A stretch of 44,251 nucleotides of DNA from a gamma proteobacterium symbiont of Ctena orbiculata (GCA_003094555.1 NATW01000130.1:1-44251); one strand, 5' to 3'; shown: positions 18,147-27,828, counted from the first letter of the stretch. Program-made: numbers and translations. The notes: generated by a model not told the origin, from the sequence alone.

Positions 18147-19217
18147 CTACTTATGCATTTTGCCTTTAATCAGATGCGTAACCAGTTTGGTGAAATAGAT
18201 GAACCCCTTAACGCTGATCGGGATAAACAGATAGGTGCCGAGTTGATGTTGTTTGATTGGTACCATAGACTGCCAACTCTCCTCACAGCCGAGGAATTCA
18301 TATCGTTCCAGCTTTTGTTCAGCAGCATAGATGATGGTTTCCATGGCCATTTGAAAACCGGGTGACATTTTATGGAAACGCTCGTCATGCCCGATTTTTA
18401 GTATCCAGAGTGCTGAGGCATGCTGGATGGTCAAATACATGGCGGCATCATCTTCACCCACCGTCAAGAAGAAGATTCTTACCTTGGATATGGCTGACAT
18501 GTCACGAGAGTAGTCCTGGAAAAATCGCTGCATTGATTTATTCGCCAACAGTGAACTGTTTTCCTTGCCTTTCCAGCTTGCGTGTTCCACTTTCATGAGT
18601 CTTTGATAGTGATGATCCAGATTGGACGTATCCGGATTGATCACTTCAATGTTTACTGTTCCGATTTTCTCCAGTTGCTTTCGAGTCCGCTTTAAATCGT
18701 TGCGACGGCTGGAAGATAACAGGGCCGATAATTCAGCACGAACATCTGTTTCTTCGGTCAGATCAGGTTCAAAATAATTTGCTGGGGTGGAGTGGCGATA
18801 AATGAACAGGCCTTTGTATCCTGGTACTTTTTCAAAGGCCTGTCTTACCGCTGAATCCTGAGGCATGCGTATAAGACTCACTGGCATTCCCAACTGAATG
18901 ACTTTGACGACAACCTGTCTTGCTGCATCTGCATTCTCATACAGCCAGTTTGTGGGTTCATAGAGATTCTTGGCGCCAATTATCTCAAGGGTCGGTACGG
19001 CCTTATGACGACTTATCACTAACGGTGCAATCGCAATGACTGCATTGTCTTCTTCGCAGATCGCAACAGCTATCTCTTCTTCAGGATGAAGTTCCATTGC
19101 AGCATGGTAGAACCATTCAAACCTCAGCAATGGACTCTTCATTTTATCCGCAAGTTGATTCCAGGTGTCCCGATAGGTAGGCAACTCCTGTTTGTTTGTT
19201 ATCAACTTAACTGGCAT
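18147..19217 (-). CDS. FemAB/CelD-like GNAT-fold acyltransferase
   Basis: 356 residues with the shape of the CelD/BcsL and FemAB-like acetyltransferases (Acetyltransf_6 type): an N-terminal domain with WNQLADKMKSPLLRFEWFY (19-37), a central LSSSRRNDLKRTRKQLEK segment, and a C-terminal GNAT fold in which LTIQHASALWILKIGHDERF and SPGFQMAMETIIYAAEQ resemble the acceptor and acyl-donor regions. Such enzymes transfer acyl or aminoacyl groups in polysaccharide, peptidoglycan or lipid modification. It starts 31 bases after the metG stop on the same strand, so it may be co-transcribed with metG. The substrate cannot be told from sequence. Confidence 0.8.
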   Translation of the reverse strand: MPVKLITNKQELPTYRDTWNQLADKMKSPLLRFEWFYHAAMELHPEEEIAVAICEEDNAVIAIAPLVISRHKAVPTLEIIGAKNLYEPTNWLYENADAARQVVVKVIQLGMPVSLIRMPQDSAVRQAFEKVPGYKGLFIYRHSTPANYFEPDLTEETDVRAELSALLSSSRRNDLKRTRKQLEKIGTVNIEVINPDTSNLDHHYQRLMKVEHASWKGKENSSLLANKSMQRFFQDYSRDMSAISKVRIFFLTVGEDDAAMYLTIQHASALWILKIGHDERFHKMSPGFQMAMETIIYAAEQKLERYEFLGCEESWQSMVPIKQHQLGTYLFIPISVKGFIYFTKLVTHLIKGKMHK

Positions 19218-19248
19218 TGTACTATCAGTTCAGGACTTATCTCGATCC

Positions 19249-21303
19249 CTACTTCACTCGCATTCCGGGCTGTGCCCCCTCGTCGGGATTGAGGATGAAC
19301 AGCTCTTTACCACCGGGTCCGGCCGCCAGCACCATGCCTTCGGATATGCCAAAGCGCATTTTGCGCGGCGCCAGGTTGGCCACCATCACGGTGAGCTTGC
19401 CTTCCAGGTCTTCAGGCGCATAGGCCGACTTGATGCCGGCAAAGACGTTGCGGGTCTCGCCACCCAAATCCAGGGTCAGTTGCAGCAGCTTATCCGCCCC
19501 TTCCACATGCTCCGCCTTGGCGATACGGGCTATGCGCAGGTCGAGCTTGGCGAAGTCGTCGAACTGGATGGTGTCGGTGATGGGGTCCCTGGCCAAGGGT
19601 GAATCGGCCGCCGGTTTGGCCGGCTTGTCCGGTACCTGTGCCGCCAGATCCCCTTTGGAATGCTCCAGCATGGCCTCGATATGCTTGGGGTCTACCCGGG
19701 TCATCAAAGGTTTGAATTTACCGATGCTATGGCCGGTCAGCGGTGTGTCCAGTTGATCCCAGGTCAGGGGTTCGATCTGCAGAAATGCCTCCGCCATCTC
19801 GGCGGTGCCAGGCAGGATTGGGCGCAGGTAGCCAATTAGCAAGCGGAAAAGGTTGAGACCGTCGCTACAGATCGCTTGTAGTTCGGCCTCTTTGCCATCC
19901 TCTTTCGCTACCACCCAGGGCTTTTGCTCATCGATGTACTGATTGGCGCGATCGGCCAGGGCCATGATCTCACGTACGGCGCGACTGAACTCCCGTTTTT
20001 CATAATGCCCTGCGATGGTCTCACCGGCGGTATTAAATTCATCGAACAGGGCCTGCTCGGTCACTTGGTCAGTCAGCTTGCCCTCAAATCTTTTAGTAAT
20101 GAATCCTGCGCACCGACTGGCGATGTTGACCACCTTGCCCACCAGGTCGCTGTTGACCCGCTGGGCGAAATCCTCCAGGTTGAGGTCGATGTCATCCACA
20201 CCTGATCCCAGCTTGGCGGCAAAGTAGTAGCGCAGGTATTCCGGATTGAGATGATCCAGGTAGGTGCGCGCCTTGATGAAGGTACCCCGGGACTTGGACA
20301 TCTTGGCCCCGTCCACGGTGAGAAAGCCGTGGGCATAGACTGCGCTGGGGGTGCGGAAGCCCGCACCGTGCAGCATCGCCGGCCAGAACAGGGTGTGGAA
20401 GTAGATGATGTCCTTGCCGATGAAGTGGTAGAGCTCGGTCTCGCTCCCCTTTGCCCAATACTCGTCGAAGTCGAGTCCCTCGGTCCTGTCGCAGAGGTTG
20501 CGGAAACTGGCCATATAACCGATGGGGGCGTCGAGCCAGACGTAGAAGTACTTGCCCGGATGGTCGGGGATCTCGAACCCGAAGTAGGGAGCGTCCCGGG
20601 AGATGTCCCACTCCTGCAGGCCTGCCTCGAACCACTCGTCCAGTTTGTTGGAGACCTCGTTCTGCACATGGCCGCCACCTGTCCACTCCTTGAGCATGGT
20701 TTCGAAGTCGGCCAGCTTGAAGAAGTAGTGGTCTGACTCACGCTGTTCGGGTACCGCACCGGAGATGGCGGAGACCGGGTTGATCAGCTCTGCCGGTGAG
20801 TAGCTGGAGCCACATACCTCGCAGTTATCGCCATACTGATCGTCGGCACCGCACTTGGGATTTGGACAGGTGCCCTTGATAAAGCGGTCGGGCAGGAACA
20901 TGTGTTCTACCGGATCGTAAGCCTGGGTGATGGTGCGCTTGGCGATATGGCCGGCGTCACGATTGCGTTCGTAGATGGTGTTGGCGCAGACCTGGTTCTC
21001 CGGTGAGTGGGTGGAGTGGTAGTTGTCAAAGCCGACGCGGAAATCGGCGAAGTCGGCCTGGTGCTCTTGCGCCACCCGGGCAATCAGGGTTTCAGGTTCG
21101 ATCCCCTCCTGGCGGGCGCGCAGCATGATCGGCGTGCCGTGGGCGTCGTCGGCGCAGACATAGAGACATTGGTGCCCGCGCATCTTCTGGAAGCGTGACC
21201 AGATATCGGTCTGGATATACTCCACCAGGTGGCCGATATGGATCGGTCCATTGGCGTAGGGCAGGGCGCTGGTGATCAGGATCTTGCGGGGTGACTGGCT
21301 CAT
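19249..21303 (-). CDS. metG: Methionyl-tRNA synthetase
   Basis: 684 residues from MSQSPRKIL, the usual start just before the catalytic fold; the frame could begin 18 residues earlier but those are not family-like. The class I signatures are HIGH in [13 protein letters not shown] (near the N-terminus) and KMSKS in [13 protein letters not shown] zinc site is formed by [20 protein letters not shown]. The C-terminal 110 residues (from [16 protein letters not shown]) form the OB-fold tRNA-binding and dimer domain of the long MetG type. It charges initiator and elongator tRNA-Met. The FemAB-like gene follows after 31 bases. Confidence 0.98.
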   Translation of the reverse strand: MSQSPRKILITSALPYANGPIHIGHLVEYIQTDIWSRFQKMRGHQCLYVCADDAHGTPIMLRARQEGIEPETLIARVAQEHQADFADFRVGFDNYHSTHSPENQVCANTIYERNRDAGHIAKRTITQAYDPVEHMFLPDRFIKGTCPNPKCGADDQYGDNCEVCGSSYSPAELINPVSAISGAVPEQRESDHYFFKLADFETMLKEWTGGGHVQNEVSNKLDEWFEAGLQEWDISRDAPYFGFEIPDHPGKYFYVWLDAPIGYMASFRNLCDRTEGLDFDEYWAKGSETELYHFIGKDIIYFHTLFWPAMLHGAGFRTPSAVYAHGFLTVDGAKMSKSRGTFIKARTYLDHLNPEYLRYYFAAKLGSGVDDIDLNLEDFAQRVNSDLVGKVVNIASRCAGFITKRFEGKLTDQVTEQALFDEFNTAGETIAGHYEKREFSRAVREIMALADRANQYIDEQKPWVVAKEDGKEAELQAICSDGLNLFRLLIGYLRPILPGTAEMAEAFLQIEPLTWDQLDTPLTGHSIGKFKPLMTRVDPKHIEAMLEHSKGDLAAQVPDKPAKPAADSPLARDPITDTIQFDDFAKLDLRIARIAKAEHVEGADKLLQLTLDLGGETRNVFAGIKSAYAPEDLEGKLTVMVANLAPRKMRFGISEGMVLAAGPGGKELFILNPDEGAQPGMRVK

Positions 21304-21409
21304 CTTTAGGTTCCAACCTGTCTGCTGGTCAGCGGAAAACCGAGAATTATCGCACAACAGGCAGGTAAATAAAGGTTCGTGGGGGGAAATGGAGATTAAA
21401 ATAAATGAG

Positions 21410-21600
21410 AAGTCCGCAAATGAACGCTAATAAACGCAAATATGATTAAGTTAAACAGGTAGGGTGGGGCCCTGCCCCACCGAGTACTATCTCAATAAAC
21501 GCGCGTTATATCTTTTCGAAAGTTATAGCTCGTACAATCCTTCGGCAAAACCCGGCAGGTCTTATACACATAAAATCCATTAGCGTTTATTTGCGGACTT
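21410..21600. repeat. Palindromic repeat element with inverted ends and a central GC hairpin
   Basis: Ends at 21410-21431 and 21579-21600 are reverse complements over 22 bases with one mismatch (core AAGTCCGCAAAT and AACGCTAAT). Between them is a hairpin with 8-bp stems GGTGGGGC/GCCCCACC at 21463-21481. The left arm also holds imperfect direct copies of the type AAACGC. This looks like a non-autonomous intergenic repeat family. It lies in the 472-base gap between metG and the acyltransferase; the rest of that gap holds no gene. Confidence 0.55.
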
Positions 21601-21776
21601 AATATCCTCTGTTTCAATGGGGCTTGTCACAGTTTCCCAGGCTGCGATTTTTTTGCTGCATATTCGGTTGTCATTGAAATATCATCCGGCTGCAGTCAAT
21701 TGCTCATCTGGCTGCAAATTCACCGTCATCTCGGTTGGTTATGCTTCCGATATTTTCAGGTTTAGGAGGCGCAGCA

Positions 21777-23492
21777 GTGCTGAATGTCGAGCAGGTATTA
21801 ATCGAGCGTTTCCCCGGCTTTTTCGACAACAAGCCACAACTCTTGACCAAACCGATGCTGACCCTGTTACGGATGTTGTTCCATGAGCGGGAGATCAACC
21901 GCTTTCTGGAAGTGAATCAGGGTTTACGGGGACTCGATTTTATCGAGAAAGTGCTGGAGTACTTCGATCTCGACTATCTGGTCTCAAACCGGGACATGGA
22001 GAATATTCCCCCCAGCGGGCGCGTGGTGGTGGTGGCGAATCATCCCTTGGGAGCCCTCGACGCCCTCAGCCTGATCCTGATGATCAGCCGGGTGCGTTCC
22101 GATATACGGGTGGTGGCCAACGATCTGCTTTCTGCCCTTGAGCCGTTGGGTGATCTGCTGCTGCCGGTGGATAATATGGGTGGCGGATCCAGTCGCAAGG
22201 GAATCAAACAGGTCTATGAGGCCCTGGATCGGGAAGAACTGGTGATCATCTTTCCTGCCGGGGAGGTCTCCAGGCTGCGTCCCAACGGGGTGCGCGACGT
22301 ACGCTGGAAAAACGGTTTTATTCAGTTTATCCGCCGCAGCGAAGCCCCCATGTTGCCGATTTTCATCGATGCCAAGAACTCCCCCCTGTTCTATGCCGTC
22401 TCCCTTCTCTACAAACCGATCGCTGCCCTGCTGTTGGTGGGCGAGATGTTCCGCCAGCGTTCCAATACCATTGGTTTCCGCATCGGTGAACTGGTGCCGG
22501 CAGACCATCTCAATGTGGATGGTATCCGCCCCAAGGCGCGGGTGCGCATGGTGCGCAAACACTTCTATCGGGTGGCCCAGCGCAAACCGGGTATCTTCAC
22601 CACAGAGCGCAGTATTGCCCATCCGGAATCGCGCCAGGCCTTGAAAAAGGAGCTCTCCAAAGGGCGCCTGTTGGGTGAGACCCGGGATGGCAAACAGATC
22701 ATTCTCATGGAGTGGGAACTTGGCTCCGCCTTGATACGTGAAATAGGTCGCCTGCGGGAGTTGAGTTTTCGCAAGGTAGGCGAGGGCACGGGCAGGCGTC
22801 GTGATATCGACAGGTATGATGCCCACTATCGACATCTGGTGCTGTGGGATGACAATGACCTGGAGGTGGTCGGGTCATACCGCATTGGTGAGGTGGGACC
22901 AATCATCAACGAGCAGGGAATGAAGGGGCTCTACACCACATCACTGTTCGATTTTGACGAGGCCTTCCGTCCCTATGCAGAACAGGCGATAGAGCTGGGG
23001 CGGAGTTTTGTTCAGCCCCGCTATTGGGGATCACGGGCATTGGATTATCTTTGGCAAGGCCTGGGGAGCTATCTGTGTCACCATCCGGAGATACACTATA
23101 TGTTCGGGCCGGTGAGTATCAGTGCACGCTATCCCAAGGCTGCCCGTGATCTGATGGTGGTATTCTACAAACACTACTATGGCTGCCAGCGTCGCCTGGG
23201 TGAGTCCAAAATTCCCTATCAGCTGGATAGGGCAAGCCAGGAGGAGTTCTCGAGACAATTCAGTGGAGATGATTTGGAAGGGGATCTAAAGGAGCTGAAA
23301 AATCAACTGGCCCTGTACAACATCACCATTCCAACCCTGTTCAAACAGTACACAGATCTGTGTGAATCAGGCGGTGTCTGTTTTCTCGATTTCGGCAAGG
23401 ATCCCGATTTCGCCGGTTGTACGGATGGTATGATCCTGGTCTCAGTGGATAAGGTGAAACCCGCCAAACGTAAACGTTATATTGGTGATTGA
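21777..23492 (+). CDS. OlsF-like bifunctional acyltransferase (PlsC-like plus GNAT-like)
   Basis: 571 residues from GTG 21777, chosen because AGGAGG (21764-21769) lies seven bases before it; upstream TTG/ATG starts lack a ribosome site. The N-terminal half is a lysophospholipid acyltransferase with the HX4D motif NHPLGALDAL and the second motif IIFPAGEVSR. The C-terminal half (from about 290) resembles the OlsB-type N-acyltransferase fold, with RELSFRKVGEGTGRRRDIDR and YDAHYRHLVLWDD. In Serratia such a fusion (OlsF) makes ornithine lipids in one protein; others are annotated as hemolysin-like or general acyltransferases. Ornithine-lipid synthesis is therefore likely but the amine acceptor is not proven by sequence. 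Converges with the lipoprotein gene six bases away. Confidence 0.85.
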   Translation: MLNVEQVLIERFPGFFDNKPQLLTKPMLTLLRMLFHEREINRFLEVNQGLRGLDFIEKVLEYFDLDYLVSNRDMENIPPSGRVVVVANHPLGALDALSLILMISRVRSDIRVVANDLLSALEPLGDLLLPVDNMGGGSSRKGIKQVYEALDREELVIIFPAGEVSRLRPNGVRDVRWKNGFIQFIRRSEAPMLPIFIDAKNSPLFYAVSLLYKPIAALLLVGEMFRQRSNTIGFRIGELVPADHLNVDGIRPKARVRMVRKHFYRVAQRKPGIFTTERSIAHPESRQALKKELSKGRLLGETRDGKQIILMEWELGSALIREIGRLRELSFRKVGEGTGRRRDIDRYDAHYRHLVLWDDNDLEVVGSYRIGEVGPIINEQGMKGLYTTSLFDFDEAFRPYAEQAIELGRSFVQPRYWGSRALDYLWQGLGSYLCHHPEIHYMFGPVSISARYPKAARDLMVVFYKHYYGCQRRLGESKIPYQLDRASQEEFSRQFSGDDLEGDLKELKNQLALYNITIPTLFKQYTDLCESGGVCFLDFGKDPDFAGCTDGMILVSVDKVKPAKRKRYIGD

Positions 23493-23498
23493 CAACAG

Positions 23499-23990
23499 CT
23501 ACAGCAGGCGTATCCGATGTGCCTCCGTGGCACAGTCAAAGGTGGTGCATGCCTCGATGATGATATACGCATCCATGGGTAAGCTGTCGACGATCTCATC
23601 AACGTCGTATTCGATGGTGTCATCCTGGTCACCACAGAACATCACCAGCTCATTGGTGAAATAGCACTCCTCGTCATTGCGGGTATCGTGGTCGCATGAT
23701 CCGAAGGCGTCACAATCGACAAACCCGAACAGAATGTCATTGGATGTGTCGAGATTACTGTTGACACTGAGAAAAAAACTGGCGGTATAGCCAAACGCGC
23801 CCTCATCGTCCACCTTCCAGATCAGATCGAATCTGCCGTCGTTGACGGCTGGATCGATAGGGGCGCGGCCTTCCTCCAGGTCTTCCACAGAGACACTGAC
23901 GTCAAATTCATTGATGTCGACCTCATTGTCACTACCGCAGCTCACGATAATCAGGCTTAACAAGGTCGTTAGGAGAAAATGCTTAATCAT
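23499..23990 (-). CDS. Small acidic lipoprotein, unknown function
   Basis: 163 residues with a lipoprotein signal: a basic and hydrophobic start and lipobox IVSC, lipidated cysteine near residue 18. The mature part is very acidic (Asp/Glu-rich), with six cysteines (for example VDCDAFGSCDHD, DEECYF, EACTTFDCATEAHR) that could pair in the periplasm. No family recognised. Its ATG overlaps, as ATGA, the stop of the decayed frame upstream, so the two were once translated together. Confidence 0.7.
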   Translation of the reverse strand: MIKHFLLTTLLSLIIVSCGSDNEVDINEFDVSVSVEDLEEGRAPIDPAVNDGRFDLIWKVDDEGAFGYTASFFLSVNSNLDTSNDILFGFVDCDAFGSCDHDTRNDEECYFTNELVMFCGDQDDTIEYDVDEIVDSLPMDAYIIIEACTTFDCATEAHRIRLL

Positions 23991-24488
23991 AATTGAACTC
24001 TTCTTCCATGCTCAGGTGGTGTTGTTCTGGTAGGCCGATATCTTTCCAAATTGGGTTTGCGGATATGATGATGTGACAATCTCTCTATCATGAATACACA
24101 ATTATAGATTAAGGTTTCTTGGTCCACTACCGGTAAGGTTAACCCTGCTTTATCGCCATTGGCTTCATAGGCCTTGTAGATCGGCTCGGCACAATCTAAT
24201 TCACTGTCGGTAAGAAAATCAACATTGAAATCCTAGGGTCTGCCGTTGTAGCGAAAGGCCCGCACATTCCCCATCCACTCGGAAACCCCTTTCTGGATCG
24301 GAAAGAGGGCCTTGAAACTGCTGTCCTTAACGATCTGAACACCTCCCCTTGCCATACTCCCGGATTTTTGGCCTGGTCACCGTTCAGATGAATGGAAGTG
24401 TTGTTTCGATAGGGGGTGTGACCGAAATCACCGGTTTGATTACCGCTGTGCTCAGCAATAGCGCCAAGAACAGAATTTCTTTGTTCAT
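23987..24488 (-). pseudogene. Decayed gene for an exported protein, formerly coupled to the lipoprotein gene
   Basis: From ATG 24488 the frame gives a convincing signal peptide (MNKEILFLALLLSTAVIKPV) but stops after 34 codons. A different frame then reads on: a protein-like stretch with VQIVKDSSFKALFPIQKGV and WMGNVRAFRYNGRP, a TAG at 24233-24235, and then DFNVDFLTDSELDCAEPIYK and about 60 more residues to a TGA at 23987-23989 that overlaps the lipoprotein ATG. So at least one frameshift (about 24350-24390) and one nonsense change are needed to restore it. The restored product would be an exported protein of about 165 residues of no recognised family. Confidence 0.65.
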
Positions 24489-24676
24489 GGATTCTCACCC
24501 TGATTTTGTAAACTCTCTTCTGACCATGCTTCTCTCAATTGATATTTGCCAAGACCAGTGTGTAGTATGATAGCGCTTATATTGCCATACCCATATATAT
24601 GTAGCCGTAGTTAAGGCGTTCCCTTTGTTTTGGGTAGTGGCGATCCCAGGAGAGGCCGAAGTAAGGAGACAATATC

Positions 24677-25057
24677 ATGGCAATGCATAGGAAAGTGCTA
24701 TATGCACAACGCACACCCGTTCAATATCAGCAGGCTCAAGGGACCGGTACCACAAAGCGGGTGCCGCTTAGTGGACAGTTATTCGAACAGCATACCATCA
24801 TTTTGGATAGGAACGCGTCAGCCGGGCTGTTAAACCCGAGGAATCTCGGTCCATGCAATTTGGTAATCATATCGCTGGATAGGAGCGGAAGGAGAATTGA
24901 AAGGGATCAGATGTTTCTGAGGCCGGGTGAGAAGAGTCCTTTCTACAAGCCACCGCCAGGTGTTGCCAAAATCGTCGCTGTTCCGACGACAAACCAGGAC
25001 CAGAGCTTTTGTGCAGCTGGTAGAGCGGTCCTCGAATACGATATCCCAGTCTTTTGA
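24677..25057 (+). CDS. Hypothetical protein, orphan
   Basis: 126 residues preceded by a strong ribosome site AAGGAG eight bases before the ATG, which is the main reason to accept it. No signal peptide or membrane segment. The centre (TIILDRNASAGLLNPRNLG, LVIISLDRSGRRIERDQMFL) and the motif RPGEKSPFYKPPPGVAKIV look like a small beta-sandwich protein. I recognise no family. It is flanked by decayed sequence on the left and converges with uppP on the right. Confidence 0.6.
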   Translation: MAMHRKVLYAQRTPVQYQQAQGTGTTKRVPLSGQLFEQHTIILDRNASAGLLNPRNLGPCNLVIISLDRSGRRIERDQMFLRPGEKSPFYKPPPGVAKIVAVPTTNQDQSFCAAGRAVLEYDIPVF

Positions 25058-25086
25058 GTCGTAGCCGGCAATCCTGATTGTTCCAA

Positions 25087-25887
25087 TCAGACCAGGAAGA
25101 GCAATATCAGACCACCTAGGATCAAACGGTAGATAACAAAGGGTAACATGCCCATTGTTTCGATAAAGCGAAGGAAGTAGTGGATGCAGAGGTAGGCCGT
25201 GATGAAGGCGAGCCCTGTCCCAAGGCTGAGGGAGAGCCAATCGGTGGGTGTGTCGCTGCTGATCAGATCCAGGGTCAACAGTCCGCCGGACATCAGAATG
25301 GTTGGTATCGAGATCAGAAAGGAGAAGCGGGACGCGGCCTTGCGCGTCAGCCCGAGAAAGAGTCCGCCGGTTATGGTAGCGCCGGAGCGGGAGGTGCCGG
25401 GTATGATGGCCAGGGCCTGAAACAGGCCGATCACCAATGCATCTTTGTAGCGGATTGCATATTCATCCCGCTGACGCTTGCCGGTGCGATCGGCGAGAAG
25501 TAACAGTAAGCCGAAACCAATGGTGGTGATGGCGATCACCAGGGGGGAGCGCAAATCGGTCTCCACCAGGGATTTCATGAGTATGCCGAACACGCCGACT
25601 GGCAGGGTGGCGATGATGATCATCCAGCCCAGGTGCGATTCTCTGGAACGGGCTGCGGGGTTGAACCAGGATCGGAAGAAATCACTGCTTATGCTGATAA
25701 TCTCGTGACGGAAATAGCCGACCACCGCCGCCAGCGTACCCAGGTGCACGGCTACATCGAAGGCCAGGCCCTGATCCTCGTAACCGGTTACCACGGGTGC
25801 CAGGATCAGGTGTGCTGAGCTTGAAATGGGCAGAAATTCGGTCAATCCCTGCAGCGTGGCAAGGAGAAAGATTTGCAGCAGTTCCAT
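25087..25887 (-). CDS. uppP: Undecaprenyl-diphosphatase UppP (BacA)
   Basis: 266 residues from MELLQIFLL; the longer frame enters galE and is not used. This membrane phosphatase recycles undecaprenyl diphosphate, the lipid carrier for peptidoglycan and other polysaccharides. The two family motifs are present: LQGLTEFLPISSSAHL (near 13-28) and PGTSRSGATITGGLFLGL (about 170-187). Eight or so hydrophobic helices follow the usual pattern. It starts 19 bases after galE, so the two are probably one operon tied to envelope sugar and carrier supply. Confidence 0.96.
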   Translation of the reverse strand: MELLQIFLLATLQGLTEFLPISSSAHLILAPVVTGYEDQGLAFDVAVHLGTLAAVVGYFRHEIISISSDFFRSWFNPAARSRESHLGWMIIIATLPVGVFGILMKSLVETDLRSPLVIAITTIGFGLLLLLADRTGKRQRDEYAIRYKDALVIGLFQALAIIPGTSRSGATITGGLFLGLTRKAASRFSFLISIPTILMSGGLLTLDLISSDTPTDWLSLSLGTGLAFITAYLCIHYFLRFIETMGMLPFVIYRLILGGLILLFLV

Positions 25888-25906
25888 GGTCAGTGATAGC
25901 GCGTTG

Positions 25907-26908
25907 TCAGCTATTGGACCAGGGTGAATCCAGTTGCTTCTTCTCCCAGGCGAGGGATGAACTGGCAATAACCAACAGGTCATCGTAGCGGGGCATCCAG
26001 CCCAGCACTTCACGTACCTTATCCGCACCGGCGACTAATTCCGGCGGATCACCCGCACGTCGTTCCGCCTCGATGATATTCAGTGCTGCGCCGTTGGCAT
26101 CCTCTACAGACTTGAGTAACTCTCGTACGGAGTAACCATGGCCGTATCCGCAGTTCAGGGTGGTAGATTCCCCCCCTTTGCGCAGGTAGGCAAGGGCCTT
26201 TACATGGGCGTCGGCCAGGTCTTCCACATGAATGTAATCGCGTACCCCGGTGCCGTCTTTGGTGGGGTAGTCGGTGCCGAAGATATACACCGCTTCACGT
26301 TTCCCCACCGCGGCTTCGCAGGCCACCTTAGTCAATAGTGTCGCCTTTGGTGTCGACTGGCCGATGCGGCTTTCAAGATCGCAACCTGCAACATTGAAAT
26401 AGCGTAATGCCACATAGCGCATGTCACTGGCAGCCGCTAGATCTCGCAGCATCATTTCCGACATCAGCTTGGAGGTGCCGTAGGGATTGATCGGGTTGGT
26501 GGGGGCCTCTTCATAGGCAACACCCGATTCGGGTGTACCATATACGGCTGCAGTGGATGAAAAAACGAAATTTTTCACCCCGGCCTCGGCACAGCAGGCC
26601 AGGAGGTTTCTGGTATTACAGGTATTGTTGGCGTAGTACTTGAGAGGATTCTCCACCGATTCCGGTACGATGGTGTGGGCAGCGAAATGGAGTACGGTAT
26701 CGATATCGTATTCTTTCAATATACGGCTCACCAACTCCGGGTCGCCGGTATTGCCTTCGACAAGCTCGCCATGAAGTACGGCTTGGCGAAACCCGGTGGA
26801 TAGATTGTCCAGGGTAACCAGCTTCTCGCCGGCCTCGCCCAACTGACGGGCTGTGTGGCTGCCGATATAGCCAGCACCGCCGGTAACGAGAATCCCTTTG
26901 TGAGACAT
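25907..26908 (-). CDS. galE: UDP-glucose 4-epimerase
   Basis: 333 residues of the extended short-chain dehydrogenase family. The NAD motif is GGAGYIGSH (10-18) and the catalytic pair YxxxK lies in YGTSKLMSE (about 143-151), with SSTAAVYG before it. TKDGTGVRDYIHVEDLADAH and LNCGYGHGYSVRELL are typical of GalE. It interconverts UDP-glucose and UDP-galactose for cell-surface polysaccharides. GGAGG precedes the ATG. uppP follows at once. Confidence 0.93.
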   Translation of the reverse strand: MSHKGILVTGGAGYIGSHTARQLGEAGEKLVTLDNLSTGFRQAVLHGELVEGNTGDPELVSRILKEYDIDTVLHFAAHTIVPESVENPLKYYANNTCNTRNLLACCAEAGVKNFVFSSTAAVYGTPESGVAYEEAPTNPINPYGTSKLMSEMMLRDLAAASDMRYVALRYFNVAGCDLESRIGQSTPKATLLTKVACEAAVGKREAVYIFGTDYPTKDGTGVRDYIHVEDLADAHVKALAYLRKGGESTTLNCGYGHGYSVRELLKSVEDANGAALNIIEAERRAGDPPELVAGADKVREVLGWMPRYDDLLVIASSSLAWEKKQLDSPWSNS

Positions 26909-27048
26909 ACCTTGCCCTCCTTCTTTCGATCATATGGTCATCGTTAGATTGAGGCACATGATAGCGGGGGTTTGGGCTGGAGTCATTTTTTGTCTGGTAG
27001 TTATACGTTGCGGCAAGCCGCACCAGGATCTGCTGTTCCCGGTTTACA

Positions 27049-27828
27049 CTAAGAGTCAATTCTAAAAAGCCGCCGAGTATTGTTTGCGGTTTGTTCTGCA
27101 ATCTGTTGCGGTGGCTGCTGTCGCAGCCGGGCAACTGCAGCGAGCACTTCAGGCAGATAGGCCGGTTCATTGCGTTGGCCTCGATGTTGGCTCCCGGGTT
27201 GGTCGGGTGAATCCGTTTCCAGCAGGATAGCGTCCAGTGGCAGCGATCTGATCAGGCGATGCAGACGTTTCGCCCGGTCATAGGTGATCGGGCCACCGAA
27301 ACTCAGATAGAACCCCATCTCGATCAGCTGCTGTGCCTGCTGTTCACTGCCGGAAAAGCTGTGCAGCATACCTTGTATTCCAGGATAGCGACGCAGGGTC
27401 TTGATCACCTCTTCCACCGATCTTCGTGCATGGATGATGACCGGTAATCCCTGTTCTGCAGCGATTTTCAGCTGCTGTTCAAAATAGTAGTGCTGCAGTT
27501 CCGGTTGCGGATCATCGATAAAAAAGTCAAGGCCGCATTCGCCGATGGCTACCGGCTGCTCTTTTTCGCACCATTCCCTTAGTGCCGCCAGGTGTTCCTC
27601 GAGGTGATCGGAGATAAACATCGGATGCAGGCCATAACTTGGATAGAGGCCGTTGGTCTGTTGGCAGAGTTGTTTTATCCTGGGCCACCAGGCCGTCTTG
27701 ATTGCGGGGATGATCTGTTCAAGCACGCCCGCTTCATGTGCCCGTTGCAGTGCCTGCTCGCGGTCAGGCTCGAAGCTGACATCATCAAAATGGCTGTGTG
27801 CATCGATCAGCCGCGGGTGAATACCCAT
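27049..27828 (-). CDS. TatD-family metal-dependent hydrolase
   Basis: 259 residues with the TatD signatures: the metal-binding DAHSHFDD (9-16), AIGECGLDF, the histidine in PVIIHARRS, and LLETDSPDQPG. These enzymes are (beta/alpha)8 metal-dependent nucleases of the TatD/YcfH/YjjV group; the member cannot be fixed here. The start overlaps the end of yaaA by 22 bases, suggesting joint transcription. Residues expected to hold two metals are all visible. Confidence 0.92.
   Translation of the reverse strand: MGIHPRLIDAHSHFDDVSFEPDREQALQRAHEAGVLEQIIPAIKTAWWPRIKQLCQQTNGLYPSYGLHPMFISDHLEEHLAALREWCEKEQPVAIGECGLDFFIDDPQPELQHYYFEQQLKIAAEQGLPVIIHARRSVEEVIKTLRRYPGIQGMLHSFSGSEQQAQQLIEMGFYLSFGGPITYDRAKRLHRLIRSLPLDAILLETDSPDQPGSQHRGQRNEPAYLPEVLAAVARLRQQPPQQIAEQTANNTRRLFRIDS

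Noticed and set aside
18096-18365. Open frame of 89 codons on the plus strand
   Set aside because: Most of it lies antisense to the 3' end of the FemAB-like gene and it has no ribosome site.
24196-24498. 100-codon minus-strand frame
   Set aside because: It mixes frames of the decayed gene; the signal peptide and the protein-like tail are in other frames.
26616-27170. 184-codon minus-strand frame
   Set aside because: It overlaps galE and tatD in the wrong frame and is rich in Arg/Ser, as shadow frames often are.
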